This document shows positions 42,373-51,937 of a DNA stretch of 64,000 bases, piece by piece (position 1 is the stretch's first letter; every line of letters begins with the position of its first letter). The position numbers were made by a program, and so were the translations under genes. This stretch comes from Shewanella ulleungensis (GTDB taxonomy: Bacteria > Pseudomonadota > Gammaproteobacteria > Enterobacterales > Shewanellaceae). The stretch spans positions 1 through 64,000 of the forward strand of contig NZ_BMQW01000012.1 of the NCBI RefSeq assembly GCF_014648315.1. Direction: 5' to 3'. The notes beneath the pieces are model-generated. The model ran no database searches. It was not told the DNA's origin and worked only from the letters and a program-made list of their open reading frames with translations.

Positions 42373-43737
42373 TTAGCTTTTTATTTTAACAGGGCGCTGC
42401 CAACCAGCGATATGACGTTGCTTTACACGTGTGATAACAAGTTCATCTTCTGCAACATCTTTAGTAATAGTAGAGCCGGCACCCAAGGTCGCATTTTTAC
42501 CAATAGTCACGGGAGCAACTAATTGGGTATCGCTTCCCACAAATACGCCGTCTTCTATGGTGGTAATAAACTTGTTAGCACCATCGTAGTTACAGGTAAT
42601 GGTACCTGCACCAATATTAACACCGGCACCAATAACCGCATCACCGAGATAAGCTAAATGACCCGCTTTAGAGCCAGCACCTAACACTGATTTTTTGATT
42701 TCAACAAAGTTACCAATATGTGCATCTTCTTTAAGCTCAGCTCCAGGGCGTAAACGAGCAAAAGGTCCAGCACTGGCTGCTTGCCCAAGCTTAGCTCCTT
42801 CAACGATGGTATAAGGTTTAATTTCGGCGTTATCTGCAATTTCACAATTAATCAAAATAGCGCCGGCACCAATAGTGACATTATTACCTAATACTACTTT
42901 ACCTTGGAAAATGACATTTACATCAATCATCACATCCATACCAACAGTAACATCACCGCGAATATCAATACGCGCAGGATCACGTAAATTGGCACCCTCT
43001 AGCATGAGCTTTTCAGCTGCACGAGCTTGGTATGCACGCTCTAACTGTGCTAATTGCACACGATTATTGGCACCTTCAACTTCAATGGCTGACTGAGGTT
43101 GTGACGTGGTAATAGCAATACCATCCGCATGTGCCATCGCAATAATGTCTGTTAGATAATACTCACCTTGAGCATTGTTGTTTGATAAGCGATTCAACCA
43201 CGCTTTTAATTGTTTTCCAGGTACAGCCATGATGCCGGTATTAACTTCAGTGATTTTTAATTGGTCTGCATTTGCATCTTTTTGCTCAACGATACCGACC
43301 ACTTTACCGAACTCTCTCACTATGCGGCCATAACCTGAAGGGTTAACAAGATTAACAGTTAAAATAGCGAGGCCATTTTTATCACGTGCAGCAAGCAAGC
43401 TTTCGAGTGTTGATTGTTGGATAAGGGGGACATCACCATAAAGAATGAGTACGGTATCATCATCGTTAATGTTTGGATTGGCTTGAGCAACAGCATGACC
43501 TGTGCCTAGTTGCTCGGCTTGCAATACCCAATTTAATGTTTGTTCACCTAATGCCGCTTGCAACTTGTCGGCACCATAACCGTAAACCAGTTGAATCGCT
43601 TGTGAACCTAATGAGTTAGCTGTGTCGATAACATGCTGAACCATACTTTTATGGGCAATTGGATGCAGTACTTTAGGTAAATCTGAGCGCATGCGAGTTC
43701 CTTTGCCTGCAGCTAAGATAACAACATTTAACGACAT
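42373..43737 (-). CDS. glmU: Bifunctional GlcNAc-1-P uridyltransferase / GlcN-1-P acetyltransferase
   Basis: 454 residues. It makes UDP-GlcNAc for peptidoglycan and LPS. The N-terminal pyrophosphorylase has VVILAAGKGTRMRSDLPKVLH near 4-24, GTGHAVAQA near 78-86 and LYGDVPLI near 102-109. The C-terminal left-handed beta helix has hexapeptide repeats from about 250, with the acetyltransferase segment GHLAYLGDAVIGAGVNIGAGTITCNYDG near 360-387. Start ATG 43737 has GAAGGG upstream; ten extra codons in the longer frame are not used. It lies downstream of the ATP synthase genes, a common place in gammaproteobacteria. Confidence 0.97.
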   Translation of the reverse strand: MSLNVVILAAGKGTRMRSDLPKVLHPIAHKSMVQHVIDTANSLGSQAIQLVYGYGADKLQAALGEQTLNWVLQAEQLGTGHAVAQANPNINDDDTVLILYGDVPLIQQSTLESLLAARDKNGLAILTVNLVNPSGYGRIVREFGKVVGIVEQKDANADQLKITEVNTGIMAVPGKQLKAWLNRLSNNNAQGEYYLTDIIAMAHADGIAITTSQPQSAIEVEGANNRVQLAQLERAYQARAAEKLMLEGANLRDPARIDIRGDVTVGMDVMIDVNVIFQGKVVLGNNVTIGAGAILINCEIADNAEIKPYTIVEGAKLGQAASAGPFARLRPGAELKEDAHIGNFVEIKKSVLGAGSKAGHLAYLGDAVIGAGVNIGAGTITCNYDGANKFITTIEDGVFVGSDTQLVAPVTIGKNATLGAGSTITKDVAEDELVITRVKQRHIAGWQRPVKIKS

Positions 43738-43845
43738 AATTAATCCCTTCAAACAACATAAATTCAAATTGGCGCTATTTTAGCTTAATCTCAATACAAA
43801 TGGAAAAACTCACTTTGTAGTATTTTCAATATAAAATGGCAATAA

Positions 43846-43874
43846 AAAAGGCGACTCATAATGAGTCGCCTTTT
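43846..43874 (-). terminator. Terminator of the ATP synthase operon
   Basis: AAAAGGCGACTC (43846-43857) and GAGTCGCCTTTT (43863-43874) form a perfect 12-bp stem with an ATAAT loop, 19 bases past the atpC stop, with a T-run on the minus strand. Confidence 0.94.
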
Positions 43875-43892
43875 CAGCGTCAAATAATCAGA

Positions 43893-44321
43893 TTATCTGG
43901 TGATATTTCGCTTGATGGTTTCAACTACTTTCAATTGAGCCAAAGATTTGGCCAATTCGATAGCAGCAGCTTCGTAATTGAAGTCGGCGCCAGCATTCGC
44001 AATTGCTTGCTCTGCACGTTCCTTCGCTTTTAAAGCGGCTTTTTCATCAATATCATCGGCACGTAATGCTACATCAGCAAGTACTGAGATTGCAGTAGGT
44101 TGTACTTCCAGTAAACCACCTGAAAGATACAACACTTCTTCACTACCATCTTGCTTGATAAAGCGCGCCATACCAGGCTTGATTGTTGTTAGTAGAGCAA
44201 CGTGGTTAGGCATAATACCTAACTCACCTTCAGCGCCGTTCACTTCAAAAAAGCTCACTTCGCCGTGGTAAATGCTGTCTTCTGCACTAACAATATCAAG
44301 TTGGACTGTTTTGGCTGCCAT
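43893..44321 (-). CDS. atpC: ATP synthase epsilon subunit
   Basis: 142 residues. It is part of the F1 central stalk and inhibits ATP hydrolysis through its C-terminal helices. An N-terminal beta sandwich (VQLDIVSAEDSIYHGEVSFFEVNGAEGELGIMPNHVALLT) is followed by a helical hairpin (about 88-140). The true start is ATG 44321 with AAGGAG upstream, not the TTG one codon earlier. Last gene of the operon. Confidence 0.97.
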   Translation of the reverse strand: MAAKTVQLDIVSAEDSIYHGEVSFFEVNGAEGELGIMPNHVALLTTIKPGMARFIKQDGSEEVLYLSGGLLEVQPTAISVLADVALRADDIDEKAALKAKERAEQAIANAGADFNYEAAAIELAKSLAQLKVVETIKRNITR

Positions 44322-44357
44322 CAAGTTCTCCTTAAAGAACTAAGCTTTACGGCCTAG

Positions 44358-45749
44358 TTATTTCTTTTTGTTCGCTTTTTCGATAGCTTCATCGATTGAG
44401 CCAACCATGTAGAACGCTTGCTCTGGAATGTGATCGAACTCACCTTCCAAAATACCCTTAAATCCACGGATAGTGTCTTTTAGAGAAACGTACTTACCAG
44501 GAGAACCTGTAAACACTTCTGCTACGAAGAAAGGTTGAGATAAGAAACGCTCAATCTTACGTGCTCTGAATACCATGGTTTTGTCATCATCTGACAATTC
44601 ATCCATACCCAAAATAGCAATAATGTCTTTTAGCTCTTTATAACGCTGTAATACAGTTTGTACACCGTTTGCAACATCATAATGCTCTTGACCAACAACC
44701 TGTGGATCTAACTGACGTGAAGTCGAGTCCAACGGGTCAACGGCTGGGTAGATACCCAAAGAAGCAATTTGACGAGACAATACAACAGTCGCATCTAAGT
44801 GAGCGAAGGTTGTAGCTGGTGACGGATCGGTTAAATCGTCCGCAGGTACATATACCGCTTGAACAGAAGTAATAGAACCAGACTTAGTTGAAGTGATACG
44901 TTCTTGAAGAACACCCATCTCTTCCGCTAGTGTTGGCTGATAACCTACTGCTGACGGCATACGACCTAATAGTGCAGATACTTCAGTACCAGCAAGGGTG
45001 TAACGGTAAATGTTGTCCACGAACAACAATACGTCACGACCTTCGTCACGGAACTTTTCAGCGATACTCAGGCCCGATAACGCTACGCGTAAACGGTTTC
45101 CTGGAGGCTCGTTCATCTGACCATAAACCATGGCTACTTTGTCTAAAACGCCTGAATCTTTCATTTCGTAGTAGAAGTCGTTACCCTCACGAGTACGCTC
45201 ACCAACACCAGCGAATACTGAAAGACCTGAGTGAGCTTTAGCGATGTTGTTAATCAGTTCCATCATGTTAACTGTTTTACCAACACCAGCACCACCGAAC
45301 AGACCGACTTTACCACCCTTAGCGAAAGGACAAACAAGGTCGATAACCTTGATACCCGTCTCTAAAAGTTCAGTTGAGTTTGACTGTTCTTCGTATGAAG
45401 GAGCTGCACGGTGAATTTCATAACGCTCTTCTTCACCGATAGGACCCGCTTCATCAATTGGCTCACCTAGTACGTTCATAATACGGCCAAGGGTTGCAGC
45501 CCCTACCGGAACAGAAATTGGTGAACCTGAGTTTACTACCTCTAGACCACGACGCAGACCATCAGAAGAACCCATAGCGATGGTACGAACTACACCACCA
45601 CCTAGCTGCTGCTGAACTTCCAGCACCAAACCATTGCAGGCGCCTTCGCCAGTGATCTTCAGAGCGTCATATACTCGAGGTACAGAATCTTGTGGAAACT
45701 CTACGTCCACAACCGCGCCAATTACTTGGACAACAGTACCTGTGCTCAT
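44358..45749 (-). CDS. atpD: ATP synthase beta subunit
   Basis: 463 residues. It carries the catalytic nucleotide sites of F1. Walker A GGAGVGKT is near 151-158, the GERTREGNDFYYEM loop holds the catalytic Glu, Walker B is LLFVDNIYRYT, and DELSEED-type DELSDDD is near 385. The open frame runs 41 codons upstream, but ATG 45749 with GAGGATT upstream gives the conserved N-terminus STGTVVQVIGAVVDVEF. Sixth of seven F1/Fo-order genes from atpB on. Confidence 0.98.
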   Translation of the reverse strand: MSTGTVVQVIGAVVDVEFPQDSVPRVYDALKITGEGACNGLVLEVQQQLGGGVVRTIAMGSSDGLRRGLEVVNSGSPISVPVGAATLGRIMNVLGEPIDEAGPIGEEERYEIHRAAPSYEEQSNSTELLETGIKVIDLVCPFAKGGKVGLFGGAGVGKTVNMMELINNIAKAHSGLSVFAGVGERTREGNDFYYEMKDSGVLDKVAMVYGQMNEPPGNRLRVALSGLSIAEKFRDEGRDVLLFVDNIYRYTLAGTEVSALLGRMPSAVGYQPTLAEEMGVLQERITSTKSGSITSVQAVYVPADDLTDPSPATTFAHLDATVVLSRQIASLGIYPAVDPLDSTSRQLDPQVVGQEHYDVANGVQTVLQRYKELKDIIAILGMDELSDDDKTMVFRARKIERFLSQPFFVAEVFTGSPGKYVSLKDTIRGFKGILEGEFDHIPEQAFYMVGSIDEAIEKANKKK

Positions 45750-45783
45750 GATTAATCCTCTAAACTTGATTTCGTTACCTAAC

Positions 45784-46644
45784 CTAAACCGCTGCAGCGC
45801 CTGACACAATTTCCGACAGTTCTTGCGTAATCGCAGCCTGACGGGCTTTGTTGTAGACGAGTTGCAAATCATCGATCATTTCACCAGCGTTATCTGTTGC
45901 CGCCTTCATTGCTACCATACGGGCAGCCTGTTCAGAGGCAATATTTTCAACAACGCCTTGATATACCTGAGACTCTATATAACGAGTTAATAATACATCC
46001 AAAATTTCTTTTGGATCTGGCTCGTAAATATAATCCCAAGGATAACTAGCTACTTCTTCATCTGATTTAGGTAAAGGTAGCAGCTGTTCGATCACAGGAG
46101 TCTGGGACATTGTATTAACAAATTTGTTAAACACAATATACAGACGATCCAGTTTACCTTCGTTGTAAGCTTTTAACATGACACGTACAGTGCCAATCAA
46201 ATCAACAAGTTTTGGCGCATCGCCTAAACCTGATGCATGGGCAGATATTTCACCACCAAAGCTTTTAAAAAACTGAACAGAACGGGCACCAATTGGGCAA
46301 AACTCAACATCTGCGCCTTGTTCTTTCCATTTTTTAACGTCTGACACAACCTTTTTGAAAAGGTTGACGTTCAAACCACCACAAAGACCACGGTCGGTTG
46401 CTACTACTATGTAACCAACCCGCTTGGCATCTCTCACCTCTAAATAGGGGTGTTTATACTCGAGAGTACCTTGCGCTACGTGACCGATCACCTTACGCAT
46501 ATTTTCTGCATATGGACGGCTTGCTGCCATGCGTTCTTGCGCTTTACGCATTTTGCTGGCTGCTACCATTTCCATAGCGGAAGTGATCTTCTGAGTATTT
46601 TTAACACTCGCGATCTTGGTTTTAATCTCTTTAGCGCTGGCCAT
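45784..46644 (-). CDS. atpG: ATP synthase gamma subunit
   Basis: 286 residues, as in E. coli. It is the rotor shaft of F1. The N-terminal helix KTKIASVKNTQKITSAMEMVAASKMRKAQ and the C-terminal helix (RMVAMKAATDNAGEMIDDLQLVYNKARQAAITQEL) form the antiparallel coiled coil inside the alpha/beta ring; the Rossmann-like part between (YIVVATDRGLCGGLNVNLFKK) contacts epsilon and c. Confidence 0.98.
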   Translation of the reverse strand: MASAKEIKTKIASVKNTQKITSAMEMVAASKMRKAQERMAASRPYAENMRKVIGHVAQGTLEYKHPYLEVRDAKRVGYIVVATDRGLCGGLNVNLFKKVVSDVKKWKEQGADVEFCPIGARSVQFFKSFGGEISAHASGLGDAPKLVDLIGTVRVMLKAYNEGKLDRLYIVFNKFVNTMSQTPVIEQLLPLPKSDEEVASYPWDYIYEPDPKEILDVLLTRYIESQVYQGVVENIASEQAARMVAMKAATDNAGEMIDDLQLVYNKARQAAITQELSEIVSGAAAV

Positions 46645-46697
46645 CTCTACTCTCCAATCTGGGACCTGAGGTGCCTAATGACACCCCGTGTTCATTA

Positions 46698-48239
46698 TTA
46701 CCAGGTTTGGGTTTCAATGAACTTGTCCATGCCTGCCTTTAACTCACCTTCGATATCAGCGTTATAATCGCCAGTAGCGTTGATGGTGTTCATTAGGTCA
46801 GCATGTTGACTGTTCATGTATGAAAGCAGAGCGGCTTCGAAGCGACCGATTTCATTTAAAGCAACACCTTTCAGGAAGCCTTTTTCAGCTGCGAAAATAG
46901 ACACAGACTGAGCAGCAACACTCATAGGAGCATATTGTTTTTGCTTCATTAATTCGGTTACACGCTCACCATGCTCAAGCTGAGCACGAGTTGCATCATC
47001 TAAATCAGATGCAAACTGTGAGAACGCTGCAAGCTCTCGATACTGTGCTAGTGCAGTACGAATACCGCCAGACAGTTTCTTGATGATCTTAGTCTGCGCA
47101 GCACCACCAACACGAGAAACAGAAATACCTGGGTTAACTGCTGGACGAAGTCCTGAGTTAAACAAGTCAGTCTCAAGGAAGATCTGACCATCTGTAATAG
47201 AAATTACGTTGGTCGGTACGAACGCTGATACGTCACCAGCTTGGGTTTCAATAATAGGTAACGCGGTTAACGAACCGGTTTGACCTGTTACTGCACCATT
47301 TGTGAACTTTTCTACATAGTTCACGTTTACACGTGAAGCACGCTCTAATAAACGCGAGTGTAGATAGAATACGTCACCTGGGTATGCTTCACGTCCTGGT
47401 GGACGCTTTAATAGCAATGAAATTTGACGGTAAGCAACTGCTTGCTTAGACAAATCATCATATACGATTAACGAATCTTCACCGCGGTCACGGAAGTATT
47501 CACCCATAGAACAACCAGAATATGGTGCTAAGTATTGCAGTGCGGCAGCTTCAGAAGCTGATGCAACTACAACGATAGTGTTAGCTAATGCGCCATGTTC
47601 TTCAAGTTTACGTACTACGTTGGCGATGGTAGAAGCTTTCTGACCAATAGCGACATAGACACACTTAATACCTGAATCTTTTTGGTTGATAATTGCATCG
47701 ATAGCCATCGCTGTTTTACCAGTCTGACGGTCACCAATAATCAATTCACGTTGGCCACGACCGATTGGGATCATAGCATCAACGGCTTTATAACCAGTTT
47801 GGATTGGTTGGTCTACTGACTTACGCTCAATAACACCTGGAGCAATCACTTCAACAGGAGAGAAACCGTCGTTTTCGACAGGTCCTTTACCATCAATTGG
47901 CTCACCAAGCGTGTTAAGAACACGGCCAAGTAGTCCACGACCAACAGGTACTTCAAGAATACGACCAGTTGTTCTTACTTTTGCGCCTTCTGCTAAATTA
48001 GCATAAGGGCCCATTACTACGGCACCGACAGAATCACGTTCTAAGTTCAACGCGATTGCAAAACGGCCACCAGGCAGTTCGATCATTTCACCTTGCATTA
48101 CATCGGCTAGGCCGTTAATGCGAATGATTCCGTCGCTTACTGCAACAATAGTACCTTCGTTGCGAGCTTCACTAACGACGTTGAACTGCTCGATCCGCTG
48201 CTTAATCAGATCGCTGATTTCAGTGGAATTCAGTTGCAT
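46698..48239 (-). CDS. atpA: ATP synthase alpha subunit
   Basis: 513 residues. Non-catalytic nucleotide-binding subunit of F1, which supplies the arginine finger to the beta site. N-terminal LNSTEISDLIKQRIEQF binds delta; Walker A GDRQTGKT is near 169-176; the NPGISVSRVGGAAQ stretch near 364-377 includes the arginine finger. Full length with normal termini. Confidence 0.98.
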   Translation of the reverse strand: MQLNSTEISDLIKQRIEQFNVVSEARNEGTIVAVSDGIIRINGLADVMQGEMIELPGGRFAIALNLERDSVGAVVMGPYANLAEGAKVRTTGRILEVPVGRGLLGRVLNTLGEPIDGKGPVENDGFSPVEVIAPGVIERKSVDQPIQTGYKAVDAMIPIGRGQRELIIGDRQTGKTAMAIDAIINQKDSGIKCVYVAIGQKASTIANVVRKLEEHGALANTIVVVASASEAAALQYLAPYSGCSMGEYFRDRGEDSLIVYDDLSKQAVAYRQISLLLKRPPGREAYPGDVFYLHSRLLERASRVNVNYVEKFTNGAVTGQTGSLTALPIIETQAGDVSAFVPTNVISITDGQIFLETDLFNSGLRPAVNPGISVSRVGGAAQTKIIKKLSGGIRTALAQYRELAAFSQFASDLDDATRAQLEHGERVTELMKQKQYAPMSVAAQSVSIFAAEKGFLKGVALNEIGRFEAALLSYMNSQHADLMNTINATGDYNADIEGELKAGMDKFIETQTW

Positions 48240-48253
48240 GCTTAAACTCCCAA

Positions 48254-48787
48254 TTACGACTGCAGCTTGTCAGACAAACGCGATAACTTACCGCTTACCG
48301 AGCCATTAATGACTAGGTCGCCTGATTTAATAATCACACCGCCAATGAGCGATGCGTCGATGCTGCAATTCAGCTTAACTTTGCGTGCGAGACGTTTCTC
48401 TAGAGAAACACTAATTTGCTGTTGTTGCTCAGAAGTCAACTCAAAAGCAGAAACCACATCGGCTTCAACTTCTTTCGCCCACTCATTACGGTATTCAGCA
48501 AAAAGTAGCGATACTGCTGACAGTATCCCTAAACGACCGTTTTCAGCCATTACCTTTATCAGGTTTTGACCTTGCTCATTGACTTGCTCACCGCATACGT
48601 TAATAAACAGTGAAGCGAGTTCTGTACTCGCAAGAGTACCATTAAGCAATGGCTTGATTGATTCGTTTTCACTCACCAATGAAGCGAAAGTTAACATTTC
48701 TGTCCAACTTTCTACTGCTTTATGCTCAACAGCAAAATCAAAAGCTGCCTTTGCGTAAGGGCGAGCGATGGTGCTTAATTCAGCCAT
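48254..48787 (-). CDS. atpH: ATP synthase delta subunit
   Basis: 177 residues, as in E. coli. It connects alpha to the b stalk. The N-terminal helical bundle starts ARPYAKAAFDFAVEH; the C-terminal GGVIIKSGDLVINGSVSGKLSRLSDKL is the family end motif (IDGSV-like). It is 14 bases upstream of atpA. Confidence 0.97.
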   Translation of the reverse strand: MAELSTIARPYAKAAFDFAVEHKAVESWTEMLTFASLVSENESIKPLLNGTLASTELASLFINVCGEQVNEQGQNLIKVMAENGRLGILSAVSLLFAEYRNEWAKEVEADVVSAFELTSEQQQQISVSLEKRLARKVKLNCSIDASLIGGVIIKSGDLVINGSVSGKLSRLSDKLQS

Positions 48788-48803
48788 AACTCAACTCCCT
48801 TAA

Positions 48804-49274
48804 TCAAATTTCAGCAACTAGTTTATTAACTATGTCACTGTGGGCTTCTGGATCGATTACACGTTCAAGGATTTTCTCAGCACCAATAATGGCTAGAGAA
48901 GCAACTTGCTTACGCAAGTCATCTTTTACGCGATTACGTTCGTTTTCAATTTCTGCTTGACCCTGAGCGATAATTTTAGCGCGCTCAGTTTGTGCTTCAA
49001 CTTTAGCTTCTTCAACGATTTGAGCTTTACGCTTATTAGCTTGCTCAATGATCTCGTTGGCAGTTACTTTTGCTTCTTTAAGTTGCTCAGTAGCTTTAAT
49101 TTGTGCTAACTCTAGATCTTTTGCTGCACGGCCGGCATCTGCCAGACCATCAGCAATTTTCTTCTGGCGTTCTTCGATGGCATTCATCAACGGAGGCCAT
49201 ACAAACTTCATGCAAAACCACACGAAGAGAATAAAGGCAACCGTCTGACCGAATAGGGTAGCGTTGAAATTCAC
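48804..49274 (-). CDS. atpF: ATP synthase b subunit
   Basis: 156 residues. One N-terminal TM (NATLFGQTVAFILFVWFCMKFVW) is followed by a long charged coiled coil that forms the peripheral stalk dimer, and the delta-binding C-terminal end. Matches E. coli AtpF in length and character. Confidence 0.97.
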   Translation of the reverse strand: MNFNATLFGQTVAFILFVWFCMKFVWPPLMNAIEERQKKIADGLADAGRAAKDLELAQIKATEQLKEAKVTANEIIEQANKRKAQIVEEAKVEAQTERAKIIAQGQAEIENERNRVKDDLRKQVASLAIIGAEKILERVIDPEAHSDIVNKLVAEI

Positions 49275-49311
49275 AACAGCCTCCTAGTTAGATTAAAGAC
49301 AGAAGCGTTAA

Positions 49312-49563
49312 TTAAAGCATTGCACCCAATGGGTTAGTAAATAGCATAAATAGCGCAATACCTACACCGATCATAGTTACGGCATCTAGTAGACCCGCTA
49401 CGATGAACATTTTAACTTGTAACATAGGCGCCATTTCTGGCTGACGTGCTGCACCTTCTAAAAACTTTCCACCTAAAAGGCCGAAACCGATAGCTGTTCC
49501 TAATGCACCCATACCAATAAGTAGAGCAACAGCAATAGCCGTCATTCCTAATACAGTTTCCAT
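49312..49563 (-). CDS. atpE: ATP synthase c subunit
   Basis: 83 residues. Two-helix proteolipid of the Fo rotor ring. Polar loop ARQPEMAP near 39-46; ion-binding Asp D60 in [11 protein letters not shown]. The position of the usual Pro after the Asp (DAIPM in E. coli) is Thr here. ATG 49563 is used; the TTG four codons earlier overlaps the GGAG ribosome site. Confidence 0.97.
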
Positions 49564-49628
49564 ATCTATCTCCAATATTCTAAATCGTTGTTATTAATGA
49601 TTTAGGTCAAAAAAATTTTCGGTTACCC

Positions 49629-50423
49629 TTAGTGATCTTCATGCGCCATGCTTAAATAAACAATAGTCAACATCATGAAAATAAATGCTTGTAAAGTAAT
49701 AACTAAAATATGGAAAATTAACCAACCTAGTTGTAATCCTACACCTAGAGCAGATAACGCCACGTTAGAACCATACATCAATGCAATAAGGATAAAAATC
49801 AACTCACCAGCGTACAAGTTACCAAATAGTCGTAAAGCCAATGAGATTGGTTTTGCGATTAGAGTTACTGTTTCTAATAATAAGTTGACGGGTATCATTG
49901 CCCAATGGTTAAAAGGCTGAAATGTTAGTTCTTTAACAAAACCTGAAACACCTTTGACTTTAATGCTGTAATAAATAATCAGCACAAACACACCAATAGC
50001 TAAGCTAAAAGTAATGTTTACGTCAGTAGTCGGAACCACTTTAAGGTATGGCACGCCTGCAAGACTTGCTGCCCAAGGCAACCAATCTACAGGGATCATA
50101 TCCATGAAGTTCATCATGAAAATCCACACAAAAATAGTCAGAGCTAAAGGCGCAATAACAGGATTGCGGCCGTGAAAGGTTTCTTTTACGCTGCTATCAA
50201 CAAACTCAACAATCATCTCGACAAAACATTGAAATTTGCCAGGAACGCCTGTTGTCGCTTTCTTGCCAACACTGTAAAACAGCCATAAGAACAACATCCC
50301 AAGCCCAACCGAAAAGAGCAACGAATCAATGTGCCATGTCCAAAACCCTTCACCAACGCTTAAATTGGTAAGGTGATGTTGGATATAGCCCTGCGGTGTT
50401 AACGCTTCACCAGTTGCAGCCAT
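49629..50423 (-). CDS. atpB: ATP synthase a subunit
   Basis: 264 residues with five or six TMs. It forms the proton half-channels of Fo. The essential Arg is in ISLALRLFGNLYAGE (near 205-219); a conserved Gln/His set follows in the last helix (HILVITLQAFIFMMLTIVYL). No sodium-type motif is evident. Confidence 0.97.
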   Translation of the reverse strand: MAATGEALTPQGYIQHHLTNLSVGEGFWTWHIDSLLFSVGLGMLFLWLFYSVGKKATTGVPGKFQCFVEMIVEFVDSSVKETFHGRNPVIAPLALTIFVWIFMMNFMDMIPVDWLPWAASLAGVPYLKVVPTTDVNITFSLAIGVFVLIIYYSIKVKGVSGFVKELTFQPFNHWAMIPVNLLLETVTLIAKPISLALRLFGNLYAGELIFILIALMYGSNVALSALGVGLQLGWLIFHILVITLQAFIFMMLTIVYLSMAHEDH

Positions 50424-50435
50424 GATTCATCCCAC

Positions 50436-50825
50436 TTAACTTTGCTTGAAATATAAAGGTGCTATCCAGTGCACAACTAACGCTAATGAATAACAGGTAA
50501 AAAGTGGCATAAAACCGACTTTCATATTGATAAACACCAACGTAAACAATGCAATGGTCAACAGCATCTTTACCGCTTCCCCCCAGTAAAAGCTTTTAAC
50601 CACTTTTGCTGCAGAGCTTGCCCCACTATGTGAGAAAGCTAGGGTTGCGAATACAAAATTAGGAAGTACAGCGATAGTCGCACCTGCTAACGCAGACTGA
50701 CCATACTGTGCTCCCCACATTACGAAAAATAGTATTGAAATAATACCCGCGACAATCGCTTGTACCAGCACTAATTTATAGGCTGCTAACCTACCACGAC
50801 GCGCTAAAACATTACCCAACTTCAT
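50436..50825 (-). CDS. atpI: ATP synthase subunit I
   Basis: 129 residues with four hydrophobic segments. AtpI-type proteins help assemble the c ring. It is the first gene of the operon, 12 bases before atpB, with GCGGAG before the ATG and a promoter about 80 bases upstream. Confidence 0.92.
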   Translation of the reverse strand: MKLGNVLARRGRLAAYKLVLVQAIVAGIISILFFVMWGAQYGQSALAGATIAVLPNFVFATLAFSHSGASSAAKVVKSFYWGEAVKMLLTIALFTLVFINMKVGFMPLFTCYSLALVVHWIAPLYFKQS

Positions 50826-50904
50826 ATCTCCGCATTATGCTTTTCGCGGTCCTAATGTTAAATTTAATATATTAAACTAGCCTTAAGATACAAAAAGCCT
50901 GCAA

Positions 50905-50932
50905 AGTATACCTTTTCGCGCTTTGTTTGCAA
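50905..50932 (-). promoter_or_regulatory. Probable promoter of the atp operon
   Basis: On the minus strand TTGCAA (50927-50932) and TATACT (50905-50910) are 16 bases apart, with a further 75 bases of AT-rich leader to the atpI ribosome site. Confidence 0.6.
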
Positions 50933-51043
50933 CTTTGATGATGGTAAAACAACGATTTAATGAGTGAATTGGCGCTAAATATACAAAAGTAAAAATTAGC
51001 GCTATGTCACAAAATTACTACATGAAATGGTTTAGTCAGCTTT

Positions 51044-51928
51044 TTAACGAATTTTACTTAAAATACCGTCTAATTCAGCGAGATTCTGGTAGTTTATTAC
51101 AATTTTCCCTTTGCCTTTAGTACCATGGTTAATAGCAACTTTGGCACCGAGCCTTTCAATTAACTCTTGTTCTAAACGGCTAACATCATGATCTTTAGCA
51201 TGAGTTTCGGCGACTTTAGCCGGATTTAAGGCTTTATTAACTAATCGTTCAGTTTCTCGAACAGTCATTTCTTTTGATGCTACTAATCGAGCTAAATTAG
51301 TCTGTTCATCGCCCTCTATAGCCAATAAAGCACGGGCATGGCCCATGTCAATGTCACCATACTCTAACAAACGCTTAACAGGTTCATTAAGGCTATTTAA
51401 TCGCAGTAAATTAGAGACACTAGCTCTCGATTTACCAACAGCATCAGCAACTTGTTGATGTGTTAATTCAAATTCTTCTAGCAAACGCTGTAAAGCTATT
51501 GCCTCTTCCATGGCATTGAGATCTTCACGTTGAATATTCTCAATAAGCGCGATAGCAACTGCGGCTTCATCAGCCACCTGCTTAACAATACACGGGACTT
51601 TATCAAGCTTTGCTAATTGCGCTGCGCGCCAACGGCGTTCACCTGCAATAATTTCGTAATTACCATTTGCCACTTTACGTACCACAATAGGTTGAATAAT
51701 CCCTTGTGAACGGATTGACTCAGCAAGCTCTTCTAACGCTTCTGGAGACATATCTTTACGCGGCTGGTATTTTCCCGTTTGAAGTTTATCCAGATCAAGG
51801 TAAATAAGTTCGCCTGCAGTCGTTAATGGCAGAGTATCTTCTGGTTGTTCGCTCTTACGACTCGCGGCATTGCTATGGCTTAATAAGGCATCCAAGCCTT
51901 TACCTAAACCGCGTTTTTTTAACGTCAT
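51044..51928 (-). CDS. parB: Chromosome-partitioning protein ParB
   Basis: 294 residues. It binds parS near the origin, spreads with CTP, and works with ParA to segregate origins. N-terminal KKRGLGKGLDALLS, the ParB/Srx CTP-binding fold with GRYQPRK-like KYQPRKDMS and IIAGERRWRAAQLAKL (near 108-123), the helix-turn-helix LTHQQVADAVGKSRASVSNLLRL (near 155-177), and a C-terminal dimer domain. It follows parA by nine bases. No clear parS is visible in this window. Confidence 0.96.
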   Translation of the reverse strand: MTLKKRGLGKGLDALLSHSNAASRKSEQPEDTLPLTTAGELIYLDLDKLQTGKYQPRKDMSPEALEELAESIRSQGIIQPIVVRKVANGNYEIIAGERRWRAAQLAKLDKVPCIVKQVADEAAVAIALIENIQREDLNAMEEAIALQRLLEEFELTHQQVADAVGKSRASVSNLLRLNSLNEPVKRLLEYGDIDMGHARALLAIEGDEQTNLARLVASKEMTVRETERLVNKALNPAKVAETHAKDHDVSRLEQELIERLGAKVAINHGTKGKGKIVINYQNLAELDGILSKIR

Positions 51929-51937
51929 TATTATGTC

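Noticed and set aside
45750..45872. N-terminal extension of the ATP synthase beta gene
   Set aside because: It overlaps the atpG end and the true atpD start has a good ribosome site and conserved N-terminus; the extension is open only because it is read in another frame of atpG.
47330..47355. parS-like CACGTG sequence in atpA (TTTACACGTGAAGC)
   Set aside because: Only partly matches the 16-base parS consensus and is inside a conserved coding region. Other CACGTG hits (about 7869, 24452, 41613, 42427) are weaker. I see no clear parS in the window.
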